Virus record (IMG/VR): IMGVR_UViG_3300027969_000252
Location: 1-34,786 of that record
Strand: one strand, 5' to 3'
Origin: a virus
DNA length: 34,786 nt
Position numbers and translations under genes: made by a program. Shown here one piece after another: positions 24,700 through 31,103 of this stretch. Within the stretch, counting starts at the first letter, position 1, and each line of letters opens with the position of its first letter. The notes beneath the pieces are model-generated. The model saw nothing but the letters and a program-made list of their open reading frames with translations. It was not told the DNA's origin and made no database searches.

Positions 24700-25136
24700 T
24701 TGTTATTCTTTTTAACAGTTTTAATATCAATAACGCCGGTGTTAACAGCGCCTCCATAATCTCCGTCGATTACTACGTTAGCACATAGTTCACGGAACCA
24801 GCGATCTACAATTTCTTCGTCTAAATCACCGTCGAAACCATAGCCCTCTTGCTTTAATTTTAACACAAAGTCGTCATTCCAGTCAAGCTCAAAAAAGCCG
24901 TTGCGGATATTATCTTTGTTAATGTGAGTGTTAAGTACACCTACCCAGGGTTCTTTTAGTTTGGTTGCACGATCTTTTGGACTTAGTTTAGCAGTTTCTT
25001 CTGCGTCTTTAGCACGTTCTGCGGCAGTGGTAGCATCCTCTGCAACTTTTTTAGCAGCTTCGGCTTGTCTAAGACTTTCTTCAGTTTGGCTTCTAAGTTT
25101 ATCAATGCCGAATAACTTTTCTATAAATTTACGCAT
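24696..25136 (-). CDS. Conserved phage protein with N-terminal coiled coil
   Basis: This 146-residue protein begins MRKFIEKLFGIDKLRSQTEESLRQAEAAKKVAEDATTAAERAKDAEE, an Ala/Glu/Lys-rich coiled coil. A conserved-looking domain follows (EPWVGVLNTHIN, GFFELDWNDDFVLKLKQEGYGFDGDLDEEIVDRWFRELCANVV). The domain occurs in aquatic T4-like phages with no assigned role. The start at 25136 shares one base with the QueE stop (TAATG), while the longer form would add four residues. Confidence 0.72.
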   Translation of the reverse strand: MRKFIEKLFGIDKLRSQTEESLRQAEAAKKVAEDATTAAERAKDAEETAKLSPKDRATKLKEPWVGVLNTHINKDNIRNGFFELDWNDDFVLKLKQEGYGFDGDLDEEIVDRWFRELCANVVIDGDYGGAVNTGVIDIKTVKKNNK

Positions 25137-25999
25137 TAGGTTCCCCACTCGTTTTTAAACAATGGCACCTGAAGACGATCACTGTATCTTAGTCCGTGCT
25201 TCATAGCAATATCTGCTACTGCTCTGTTATTAAGAGAATATACACTTTCTACACCGCCTACTGGCATTAGAAATATATGTCCTTCAAAATCTGCTTTTCG
25301 AAAAGCAGCAATGGCACATTCTGCATCAGCAAAGTCTTGTTCTGTAGCAATTACAAATTTTAAATATGCATATCCGACGTCTTCGTACTCTCGAACAATG
25401 CTAGGACAAATAGCATCCTCCCACTTCTCTCCGCTACATGGAAGTTTAGCACTTATACTAAATGTTATAGATTCGCACCAAGACTTGTTATCTTTTAATT
25501 TCCAGTTTTCTAGATACTGTTTAAATTCTGGAGTAAGTTTTTGAGTACCATTTGTTTCAAATGTAATCTCTTTTAAACCCTGCATCTTAGGATGATCTAG
25601 TAAGTCTGGATAAGCACGTTGCCAACCTAGCAAAGGCTCCCCACCTGTAATAACCAAGTGTTCATCACGCCATTCGCCATGCGGAAGTATTTCCATAATG
25701 CGTTCTACAATAGCATCAGTAGTTAACATTGGACTTAGATCTTTAAAGCGTGGATCCCAACTAGCATAGCTGTCACAGCCTGTGCTAACAAGTGGCAAAT
25801 CTTTATAATCCTTATAAGGAGTATTGTCGTGAGCAAAAGCGATAGTTTCGACTTCTGTACTCAGTTCTCCCCGCGGCATTCCAAATCCCGCACATTTAAA
25901 GTTACAACCGAATGTACGGAGGAACACACTAGGCACACCCATGTAGCGGCCTTCACCTTGTATGCTGTAGAACAGCTCTGCTATTTTTAATTTACTCAT
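25136..25999 (-). CDS. queE: QueE-like radical SAM 7-carboxy-7-deazaguanine synthase
   Basis: This 287-residue protein has IAELFYSIQGEGRYMGVPSVFLRTFGCNFKC near its start, ITGGEPLL and TFETNGTQ, all typical of QueE, which converts 6-carboxy-tetrahydropterin to 7-carboxy-7-deazaguanine with S-adenosylmethionine and Mg2+. The cluster cysteines are Cys32, Cys36 and Cys75. The third Cys is in CDSYASWD, which matches the C-D-S----WD of bacterial QueE but is displaced by a 38-residue insertion. The pathway is shared with FolE (28208) and the QueD-like protein (30714). The ATG at 25999 is favoured over a GTG at 26014 that overlaps the previous gene. Confidence 0.85.
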   Translation of the reverse strand: MSKLKIAELFYSIQGEGRYMGVPSVFLRTFGCNFKCAGFGMPRGELSTEVETIAFAHDNTPYKDYKDLPLVSTGCDSYASWDPRFKDLSPMLTTDAIVERIMEILPHGEWRDEHLVITGGEPLLGWQRAYPDLLDHPKMQGLKEITFETNGTQKLTPEFKQYLENWKLKDNKSWCESITFSISAKLPCSGEKWEDAICPSIVREYEDVGYAYLKFVIATEQDFADAECAIAAFRKADFEGHIFLMPVGGVESVYSLNNRAVADIAMKHGLRYSDRLQVPLFKNEWGT

Positions 26000-26006
26000 A
26001 TTACTA

Positions 26007-26198
26007 TTATACACTCTTTTTCTCTAAAGACCAAGAACCGTCTCCCCGATCTTGCCATTCCAACGTGTCGCCTTCTTTCCAACCTGCTGCCTCTAGTAGG
26101 TCAGGTGGAAATTGGAGAATGGCATCTCCAGTTTCTGGATCTTCTTCAACGGTCAAGGTCCAGGAGTTGCGATCCTGTCGCTCAGTAACATCTTGCAT
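26007..26198 (-). CDS. AbrB/SpoVT-type small regulator or antitoxin-like protein
   Basis: This 63-residue protein matches the swapped-hairpin AbrB fold: SWTLTVEEDPETGDAILQFPPDLLEAAGWKEGDTLEWQDRGDGSWSLEKK. Such domains bind DNA as dimers in transition-state regulators and MazE-type antitoxins. No toxin gene is adjacent, so it may regulate phage or host genes. The first 11 residues are extra to the usual domain and overlap the previous gene by 46 bases. An internal start is possible. Confidence 0.75.
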   Translation of the reverse strand: MQDVTERQDRNSWTLTVEEDPETGDAILQFPPDLLEAAGWKEGDTLEWQDRGDGSWSLEKKSV

Positions 26199-26368
26199 AT
26201 AAATGCGTCCTCTTCTGTGTTAAAATAAAAAGTCATTTTGTCCATTTGTGGGCTGTATCGAAATCGATCCCCCGGTAATCCAAATACTTCAATTACCATA
26301 GCGCAGGTTTCGTTCCACCAAAATCCGCTTTGACCTGCATGCCACGGAACAACTATCTCTGTACTCAT
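26153..26368 (-). CDS. Small phage protein, 71 residues
   Basis: The protein begins MSTEIVVPWHAGQSGFWWNETCAMVIEVFGLPGDRFRYSPQMDKMTFYFNTEEDAFICKMLLSDRI. It looks like a compact alpha/beta domain (strand, helix, strand with FYFNTEEDAF). No family is recognised. Its ATG overlaps the upstream stop by ATGA and its end runs 46 bases into the AbrB-like gene, so it is in the same tightly coupled set. Confidence 0.7.
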   Translation of the reverse strand: MSTEIVVPWHAGQSGFWWNETCAMVIEVFGLPGDRFRYSPQMDKMTFYFNTEEDAFICKMLLSDRIATPGP

Positions 26369-26550
26369 TCTGGTAAAGGTGTAAATCTTGATAAGAAACT
26401 GTCTCTATAACAGCTATATTCTCGAGGAGGATCTCCGGCCTCGTCTCGATAATGAATCCAGATGCCGTCATCTAGATGTACCTCAGACAAAACTATAAAC
26501 ATTTGTCTATAACCACTGCCAACCCAACGACTGCCTTCTTTTATTTTCAT
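26365..26550 (-). CDS. Small phage protein, 61 residues
   Basis: The protein begins MKIKEGSRWVGSGYRQMFIVLSEVHLDDGIWIHYRDEAGDPPREYSCYRDSFLSRF and looks like a small beta-barrel of the kind that recurs as phage and plasmid accessory proteins. The function is unknown. ATG at 26550 is chosen because it overlaps the stop of a 45-codon gene by ATGA; an upstream start would only add residues overlapping that gene. Confidence 0.68.
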   Translation of the reverse strand: MKIKEGSRWVGSGYRQMFIVLSEVHLDDGIWIHYRDEAGDPPREYSCYRDSFLSRFTPLPE

Positions 26551-26684
26551 AATTCGTCTCCAAAGCATTTATCAACCCAACCTGCTGCCGCACAGATCCA
26601 TCCATAGCTCATCGGATCATCCCAATATAGTAATGCAAGAACTGATGACAATGCAGTTATTACAATTGCCAAATATCGTTTCAT
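26547..26684 (-). CDS. Small membrane protein, 45 residues
   Basis: A short open frame fills the gap between its neighbours. It encodes MKRYLAIVITALSSVLALLY, then WDDPMSYGW and a C-terminal CFGDEL. Residues 5-20 form one hydrophobic helix, so it could be a single-pass inner-membrane protein. Its ATG shares one base with the upstream TAA and its TGA overlaps the next ATG by ATGA. This double coupling supports it as a real gene. The function is unknown. Confidence 0.65.
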   Translation of the reverse strand: MKRYLAIVITALSSVLALLYWDDPMSYGWICAAAGWVDKCFGDEL

Positions 26685-26950
26685 TAGTTTTTATCTTGTG
26701 TATTTGTAAACTGATTAACAGTTTTATAAGTATGAAGCTCTGCCTGATATTGCTCTTCAGTTAAGCCGTGCCAACCAATACACTTACCTGTTGGGCTACG
26801 ACCACAGCCGCATTGTCCAATTTTACTTTCATCTTCTTTAACTCTTACTTGCATAGTTTTTTCCTTCTTACCAAATATTTTTTCAAAACTATTAGCGAAT
26901 TCATCTTGACTTACACTAAATGGTCTTGGTTTAGATCCTTTGCCACTCAT
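26684..26950 (-). CDS. Small protein with CDGSH-like metal motif
   Basis: This 88-residue protein begins MSGKGSKPRPFSVSQDEFANSFEKIFGKK. It then has QCGCGRSPTGKCIGWH, in which Cys47, Cys49, Cys57 and His61 recall the C-X-C-X2-S-X3-P-X-C-D-G-S-H motif of CDGSH iron-sulfur proteins, although the second spacer is one residue shorter and Asp is Ile. It may bind a [2Fe-2S] cluster or zinc. The start at 26950 overlaps the upstream stop (ATGA). Functional partners are unknown. Confidence 0.65.
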   Translation of the reverse strand: MSGKGSKPRPFSVSQDEFANSFEKIFGKKEKTMQVRVKEDESKIGQCGCGRSPTGKCIGWHGLTEEQYQAELHTYKTVNQFTNTQDKN

Positions 26951-27441
26951 TTCCACCAATCCTCGTAGGGAAATTCGACCCATACATCTTCTTCTGCCTT
27001 ATTTACTTCCGTGCCCCAATAGTTCATTCCAACGCTACATTGGCTAGATAGATTGTCAACAACTACAGCAAATCTAACATTGCCACTCCAAACGTGTTCC
27101 CAACGTTCATCATAGGGAAAGCAACCACTAGGCCAGTCCTGCATAATCCAATTCAATGTAGTTCCTTGATCGTTGATGTCGTCAACTACAAGAATATTTT
27201 TACCATCGAATGCATCTTCGGCCATCCCTAGGTCACTGACAGTTTCGATGTTATCTCGAAGACTGACCTGTAGTGGTTTCATCGGAATATTAAAATAGTG
27301 ACTGATCATTACGGCAGGCAGCAGCCCGCCTCGACTGATGCCTACAATATAATCTGGTCGCCAATTGTCTTTTGAAATTTGTCTGCAAATTTCTCTGACT
27401 AAACTTTTAAATTCTGTGTAATCAATTATGCGCTTGTTCAT
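26947..27441 (-). CDS. Phosphoribosyltransferase-family protein
   Basis: This 164-residue protein has the PRPP-binding loop ILVVDDINDQGTT (residues 83-95) and an upstream YIVGISRGGLLPAVMISHYF, the two landmarks of type I purine phosphoribosyltransferases such as hypoxanthine or xanthine enzymes. It would join a purine base to PRPP. A link to the 7-deazaguanine genes nearby is possible (salvage of a modified base) but not shown. It starts MNKRIIDYTEF and overlaps the upstream cupin gene by 20 bases. Confidence 0.8.
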   Translation of the reverse strand: MNKRIIDYTEFKSLVREICRQISKDNWRPDYIVGISRGGLLPAVMISHYFNIPMKPLQVSLRDNIETVSDLGMAEDAFDGKNILVVDDINDQGTTLNWIMQDWPSGCFPYDERWEHVWSGNVRFAVVVDNLSSQCSVGMNYWGTEVNKAEEDVWVEFPYEDWWK

Positions 27442-27889
27442 ATCTTTCTTTCAAATACTGCTCGTGTTGTACCCATTTGTTATTAACTAAAAATCCCCAA
27501 TCTCTTTTCTTAGGACCGGGCATAAACAATGTCCAGGCAGTTACGCTAGGATCAAGCTCAATACGATGATAAGAGTTAGCCCTGCATACACGAAAACTGC
27601 CGGGTCCTCTCCATACACACATTTCAGCGATCTTGTTACCCTTGCTGTCAAACTGTGGAAGCCATTCATAATATCCGCCTTTTAAAATCAATGTTGCATA
27701 AGGCCACGGATGATCATGAACATCATCCGGATCGCCTTTTAAAAATTTATGTAGAAATACATTAAAGGGAAAACGGTCTCTATCTTTTAGAAACAGATAA
27801 TAGCGTTCAAGATAAGGTTCGTCACTTTGACGATCCATAACAATACGCTTACGACCTATACGATCTAAAAAATTTAGAAACCATTTCAT
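27422..27889 (-). CDS. Cupin-fold phage protein
   Basis: This 155-residue protein shows the two cupin motifs: DDVHDHPWPYATLILKGGYYEWLP (motif 1, with His in H-H/D-H arrangement) and GPGSFRVCRANSYHRIEL (motif 2 His), ending WTLFMPGPKKRDWGF. Cupins bind a metal with these His residues and serve as dioxygenases, isomerases or binding proteins. The substrate is unknown. It starts with ATGA overlap to the gene upstream and lies between FolE and the phosphoribosyltransferase. Confidence 0.75.
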   Translation of the reverse strand: MKWFLNFLDRIGRKRIVMDRQSDEPYLERYYLFLKDRDRFPFNVFLHKFLKGDPDDVHDHPWPYATLILKGGYYEWLPQFDSKGNKIAEMCVWRGPGSFRVCRANSYHRIELDPSVTAWTLFMPGPKKRDWGFLVNNKWVQHEQYLKERYEQAHN

Positions 27890-28101
27890 TTACATGTCTC
27901 CAAAAATTCATTAAGTCGTGTTACTGCCTCATTGAAATCTACAGCCCAAACTTTTGCTTCAATTTGATTATCAACAATATTCATATCAAAAGGAATAACG
28001 CCATTAAATCTAAAATCTTCTGGTACCTCTGTTGTAACAACAAATTCTTCTAGATGCTTTGCTCTAAAAATAAGGTTATTAGCCATGTCTACTGAATTCA
28101 T
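27886..28101 (-). CDS. Small phage protein, 71 residues
   Basis: The protein begins MNSVDMANNLIFRAKHLEEFVVTTEVPEDFRFNGVIPFDMNIVDNQIEAKVWAVDFNEAVTRLNEFL. The C-terminal part (strand IEAKVWAVDFNEAVTRLNEFL) resembles small alpha/beta phage proteins. AAGAGG lies about 7 bases before the ATG at 28101, which decides that start over the Met at residue 6. The function is unknown. The stop overlaps the cupin start by ATGA. Confidence 0.7.
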   Translation of the reverse strand: MNSVDMANNLIFRAKHLEEFVVTTEVPEDFRFNGVIPFDMNIVDNQIEAKVWAVDFNEAVTRLNEFLETCK

Positions 28102-28211
28102 AATGTTACCTCTTGATATTTAGATGCAGGATATCGTTCTTGCAACCATTCTAACAAACCGGGTTCCCAAGGAAGCTGTATGTCACCAGTTCGATTTGTA
28201 ATTATTCTCAT
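28098..28211 (-). CDS. Small gene of 37 codons
   Basis: A short frame between folE and the 71-residue gene encodes MRIITNRTGDIQLPWEPG and then LLEWLQERYPASKYQEVTL. Its ATG overlaps the folE stop by ATGA (28208-28211) and its TGA overlaps the next start by ATGA (28098-28101). It has no stop in between and no other frame explains the gap. The function is unknown; it may be a partner for FolE or a neighbour. Confidence 0.6.
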   Translation of the reverse strand: MRIITNRTGDIQLPWEPGLLEWLQERYPASKYQEVTL

Positions 28212-28954
28212 CGTGGTGCAAACTCTTGTTGTAGTTTAATGTTGTCAAAGAATTCTTTCTTTGTATGAGGATCGTCTTTGAATGTGCCTTTAAGCACAGT
28301 TGTCTGTGTGAGACTAGAGTGTGCCATAATGCCGCGATTCTCACAGCATCCATGCACCGCCTGCACATAGACTGCTACATTTTCAGAATCAGTGGCTTTA
28401 CTAATTTCTCTAGCAATGTCATTACATAGTTCTTCTTGTAATGTACCACGACGAGCACACCACTGAGCAATACGAGTGTACTTGCTAAGACCAATGAGTT
28501 TGTTGGCTGCAATGATGCCAATATAAGCAACGCCAGATACAGGCTGGTGATGATGACTACACATACTTCGTAGCTCACTTCTAACCACAAGCATACCTTT
28601 GTATCGGTCTGCTGAATCATTTGGGAAAGCTGTTGCGTCTGGTGCTGGATCATATCTACCTGCCATTACTTCGTTAAAATACATTTTAGCTAATCGTTTA
28701 GCTGTGCCTTTTGAGTTAGGATCGTTCTCGCGATCAATTAATAAACAATCTAAAACTTTTTCAAATGCTTCTGTTGTTTCTTTAATTAGCTCTTCTTTCA
28801 TTTTGTCATCAATGTACTCACTGATGTTATCTCCAGCCCAGAATCTTTTACCATTGCGTTTCATTACAAAACCCAAATAGTTATGTGCTGTGCCCACTTG
28901 ATAACCACTGTCGCCGTACATAGCGTCAAGTGCTGTTTCTTTTTTATCTGTCAT
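28208..28954 (-). CDS. folE: GTP cyclohydrolase I
   Basis: This 248-residue protein has the FolE core: KGTAKRLAKMYFNEVMAGRY, the zinc site SMCSHHHQP (Cys132, His135), IGLSKYTRIAQWCARRGTLQEELCNDIA and AVHGCCENRGI with Cys203. It converts GTP to dihydroneopterin triphosphate, the first step shared by folate and 7-deazaguanine synthesis. The catalytic set is complete, with a long N-terminal extension of about 50 residues. It starts at the stop of the 129-residue gene (one base shared). Together with QueE and the QueD-like protein it points to phage production of 7-deazaguanine precursors. Confidence 0.93.
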   Translation of the reverse strand: MTDKKETALDAMYGDSGYQVGTAHNYLGFVMKRNGKRFWAGDNISEYIDDKMKEELIKETTEAFEKVLDCLLIDRENDPNSKGTAKRLAKMYFNEVMAGRYDPAPDATAFPNDSADRYKGMLVVRSELRSMCSHHHQPVSGVAYIGIIAANKLIGLSKYTRIAQWCARRGTLQEELCNDIAREISKATDSENVAVYVQAVHGCCENRGIMAHSSLTQTTVLKGTFKDDPHTKKEFFDNIKLQQEFAPR

Positions 28955-29343
28955 TATACTTCCTCAAACAGCGAACTAAAATGATTGTCTTTTAATTCTT
29001 TTTTAGTTTGAAAGAGGTCTAATTTTTCAAACCTGTAACTGTGTTTCATACTTAACATCATTGCTAGTTTTTCAAATTTAATTAAATTGTCGCATGACAC
29101 TCCAATGACATAACCATGACAATATTGATAATCGTTTTCTCGATTACTTAGCTTTGCAGGTCCTTGATCAGGACCACGAAGTTTTGCATACCATTCGTAG
29201 TATTGCACATTACCAATAACATTTATTAGATTGTTATCGTCAACATCTTTACCTTTAATGATAAACAAATGATCAGTGTTGTACAACTGATCGTATTCTT
29301 CTTTATTAGAAACGATTTCTTCTAATGATTTAAATGTTTGCAT
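28954..29343 (-). CDS. Conserved phage protein, 129 residues
   Basis: The protein begins MQTFKSLEEIVSNKEEYDQLYNTDHLFIIKGKDVDDNNLINVIGNVQYYEWYAKLRGPDQGPAKL and contains CHGYVIGVSCDNLIKFEKLAMML. It has no membrane segment or known motif, and its function is unknown. GGAG lies 7 bases before the start. A 38-base gap separates it from the upstream glycosyltransferase, the largest in this stretch, so it may have its own regulation, although I see no clear promoter. Confidence 0.68.
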   Translation of the reverse strand: MQTFKSLEEIVSNKEEYDQLYNTDHLFIIKGKDVDDNNLINVIGNVQYYEWYAKLRGPDQGPAKLSNRENDYQYCHGYVIGVSCDNLIKFEKLAMMLSMKHSYRFEKLDLFQTKKELKDNHFSSLFEEV

Positions 29344-29381
29344 TTTTTTCTCCGAGTTAATGTCGTGGATGACACAAATTA

Positions 29382-30455
29382 TTATTTTAACATCTCTAAT
29401 AGTTTGTTACAACTAAAAAAGTTTTCTTTTAATTCGTATACCTGTTTATTTAGGCTAGGTAAGAACTTTTCGTAATTTTCTATGTACTGCATGATCTTAT
29501 TACAGATTTCCGGCCTATGTGCTTCGTATGCAGTATAGCTTTCAGTCCATTCGCTAGGATATTTAAAAGTATCAAAAGCCATTTCGCTGTAGCTAAGTCT
29601 ATCCGGTACCATAGGAATAGCATCAACAACCGCGCCTTCATACCAACTAATGCCCAAGGTTTCTTGCAAGTTAGCACTGAACACTAACTTGGCTTCACCT
29701 AGCAGGTTATGATATTCGTTCTTGGTCAGCTGTTGATCCTGACAAACAACAAATTCGTATTGGGGAAGATATTGTTTTAAGTCTCTAAAAATCTCAACTT
29801 GTTTCTCAGGAGCAATACGATGTGGAAATAATATAAGATCACGCTTGGGCATATTTTTATACATCAGCAATGTATCAGTCATATACTCCATAGGCCAACC
29901 ACTGCGCACAATCTTACCTTCATTGACAAACTCCTGCACAGTATCTTCTAGTGTTTCATCTAAAAGATTTTTACAAAATAAATCAATGTGAAATTGTGAA
30001 GCAAAATAATTGTGATTAATAGCGGCAAAGAAACTTTTCTCAGCGTGTCTAACCCAAGGAGCATCTCCTATCAATCGTCCTAGGAAATCTTGAGGATCGT
30101 AACTACCAGCATGCCACAAAGCGTGAATCTTTACAGGAATCTGTAAAAGCTCACTCATGTACTTTAGGTTAATGATGCCCGGGTGCCAAGCATCAGTAAA
30201 GATAAAATGATCGCCAGCCTTGACGGATCCTGCACAAAAAAGTCTTCCAAGCTGTTCAACTTGGTTTGCCTTATAGATATTAGTGCCCCCAAAGTTAAGA
30301 AATGCACCAGGAGTAGTGGCGCTAGGAATATCATTAGGACCCGATATAATGTGAACTTCATGGCCTGCCTTTCGTAAGAGTGCAGGTACATAGGACTTCC
30401 ACTGTCCCGTGTACCTGGTCTCGACTGCTTCTAGATCAACGAGAAAAACGTTCAT
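29382..30455 (-). CDS. GT4-type glycosyltransferase in the DNA-metabolism block
   Basis: This 357-residue GT-B-fold protein has an N-terminal MNVFLVDLEAVETRYTGQWKSYVPALLRKAGHEVHIISGP, a middle HALWHAGSYD, and the C-terminal nucleotide-sugar half: LILFPHRIAPEKQ followed by ANLQETLGISWYEGAVVDAIPMVP with the EX7E motif of GT4 enzymes. Donor and acceptor are unknown. It lies apart from the glycan operon, among DNA modification-type genes, so modified bases of phage DNA are a possible target, as for T4 glucosyltransferases. A surface target is equally possible. Confidence 0.75.
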   Translation of the reverse strand: MNVFLVDLEAVETRYTGQWKSYVPALLRKAGHEVHIISGPNDIPSATTPGAFLNFGGTNIYKANQVEQLGRLFCAGSVKAGDHFIFTDAWHPGIINLKYMSELLQIPVKIHALWHAGSYDPQDFLGRLIGDAPWVRHAEKSFFAAINHNYFASQFHIDLFCKNLLDETLEDTVQEFVNEGKIVRSGWPMEYMTDTLLMYKNMPKRDLILFPHRIAPEKQVEIFRDLKQYLPQYEFVVCQDQQLTKNEYHNLLGEAKLVFSANLQETLGISWYEGAVVDAIPMVPDRLSYSEMAFDTFKYPSEWTESYTAYEAHRPEICNKIMQYIENYEKFLPSLNKQVYELKENFFSCNKLLEMLK

Positions 30456-30699
30456 TGTTGTTATATCTCGGTTTGTTACCTTGATAAGGTTTACGCTCGC
30501 CTCGATCTACCCAAGGTCTACGTGGACGTTGACTATCAAGGAAGGCCTTGTAGTTAACGTTAGCACGATCATAAAGATGTGCAGGGTTGAAATCGCATAA
30601 CTCCATACGACAAAAATCGTTGTATGCCTCTAGGTCGTCAAAGACCTTGTTAACTTCGGGCTTCATTGTAAGATACTTCTTAAGCCATTCTTGAGCCAT
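30436..30699 (-). CDS. Small basic phage protein, 87 residues
   Basis: The protein begins MAQEWLKKYLTMKPEVNKVFDDLEAYNDFCRMELCDFNPAHLYDRANVNYKAF and then has a tail rich in Arg, Pro, Asn and Tyr that looks disordered and could bind nucleic acid. AAGGA precedes the ATG. Its end overlaps the glycosyltransferase start by 20 bases. Such small proteins are common in aquatic T4-like phages. The function is unknown. Confidence 0.7.
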   Translation of the reverse strand: MAQEWLKKYLTMKPEVNKVFDDLEAYNDFCRMELCDFNPAHLYDRANVNYKAFLDSQRPRRPWVDRGERKPYQGNKPRYNNNERFSR

Positions 30700-30713
30700 T
30701 ATAGCTTTCCTTA

Positions 30714-31103
30714 TTAATACTTGATAAACGAACCATTTTCTCCGTCTTCGGAGACCTCAATCCAAATCTCACGACCTGGATACTTTGTAGAGATAGCGTC
30801 AAACAAATCGCCTGACATCATCTCACAACTCTTATAATCTAAACTTATTGTAGCATCTTTGTAAAGATTTAGCAACCATCGTTTGAACTGAATAAACTCA
30901 ATATCTCTATCATCGTGCGTAACACCAATCCAAACTTTAAAGTGGAAGATGTGACGATGCGGATAGCCTAAAAAACTTACATCGTACTCATCACCTGTAG
31001 CAAGGTTTGAGTCTGTAAGTGCGGCCGGATATTTGTGCATACCTTCTTTCTGGAAGGTGACCCAAATCATTTTATTTGGACGGATGTCTTGTTTAATTAT
31101 CAT
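30714..31103 (-). CDS. QueD-like (6-pyruvoyl-tetrahydropterin synthase fold) protein with altered active site
   Basis: This 129-residue protein resembles QueD/PTPS T-fold enzymes: a His after the first strand (His23), YPHRHIFHFKVWI with His49 and His51, DIEFIQFKRWL matching the ID/VDF--LK segment, then SCEMMSGDLFDAI and IEVSED in place of PTSE--A and V-KET. The three zinc-ligand histidines are kept, but the usual catalytic Cys before the HGH motif and the Asp-His pair are not seen. It may be a divergent QueD making 6-carboxy-tetrahydropterin, or a binding protein. It overlaps the nuclease gene by 11 bases. Confidence 0.55.
   Translation of the reverse strand: MIIKQDIRPNKMIWVTFQKEGMHKYPAALTDSNLATGDEYDVSFLGYPHRHIFHFKVWIGVTHDDRDIEFIQFKRWLLNLYKDATISLDYKSCEMMSGDLFDAISTKYPGREIWIEVSEDGENGSFIKY

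Noticed and set aside
26007-26368. AbrB-like protein plus 71-residue neighbour as a toxin-antitoxin pair
   Set aside because: The neighbour shows no MazF, PemK or PIN motif and the genes overlap by 46 bases within a long operon, so a toxin pair is not supported.
28102-28207. Gap after folE as a riboswitch (preQ1-type) site
   Set aside because: The stretch is fully explained by a 37-codon frame coupled at both ends, and I see no preQ1 aptamer features.
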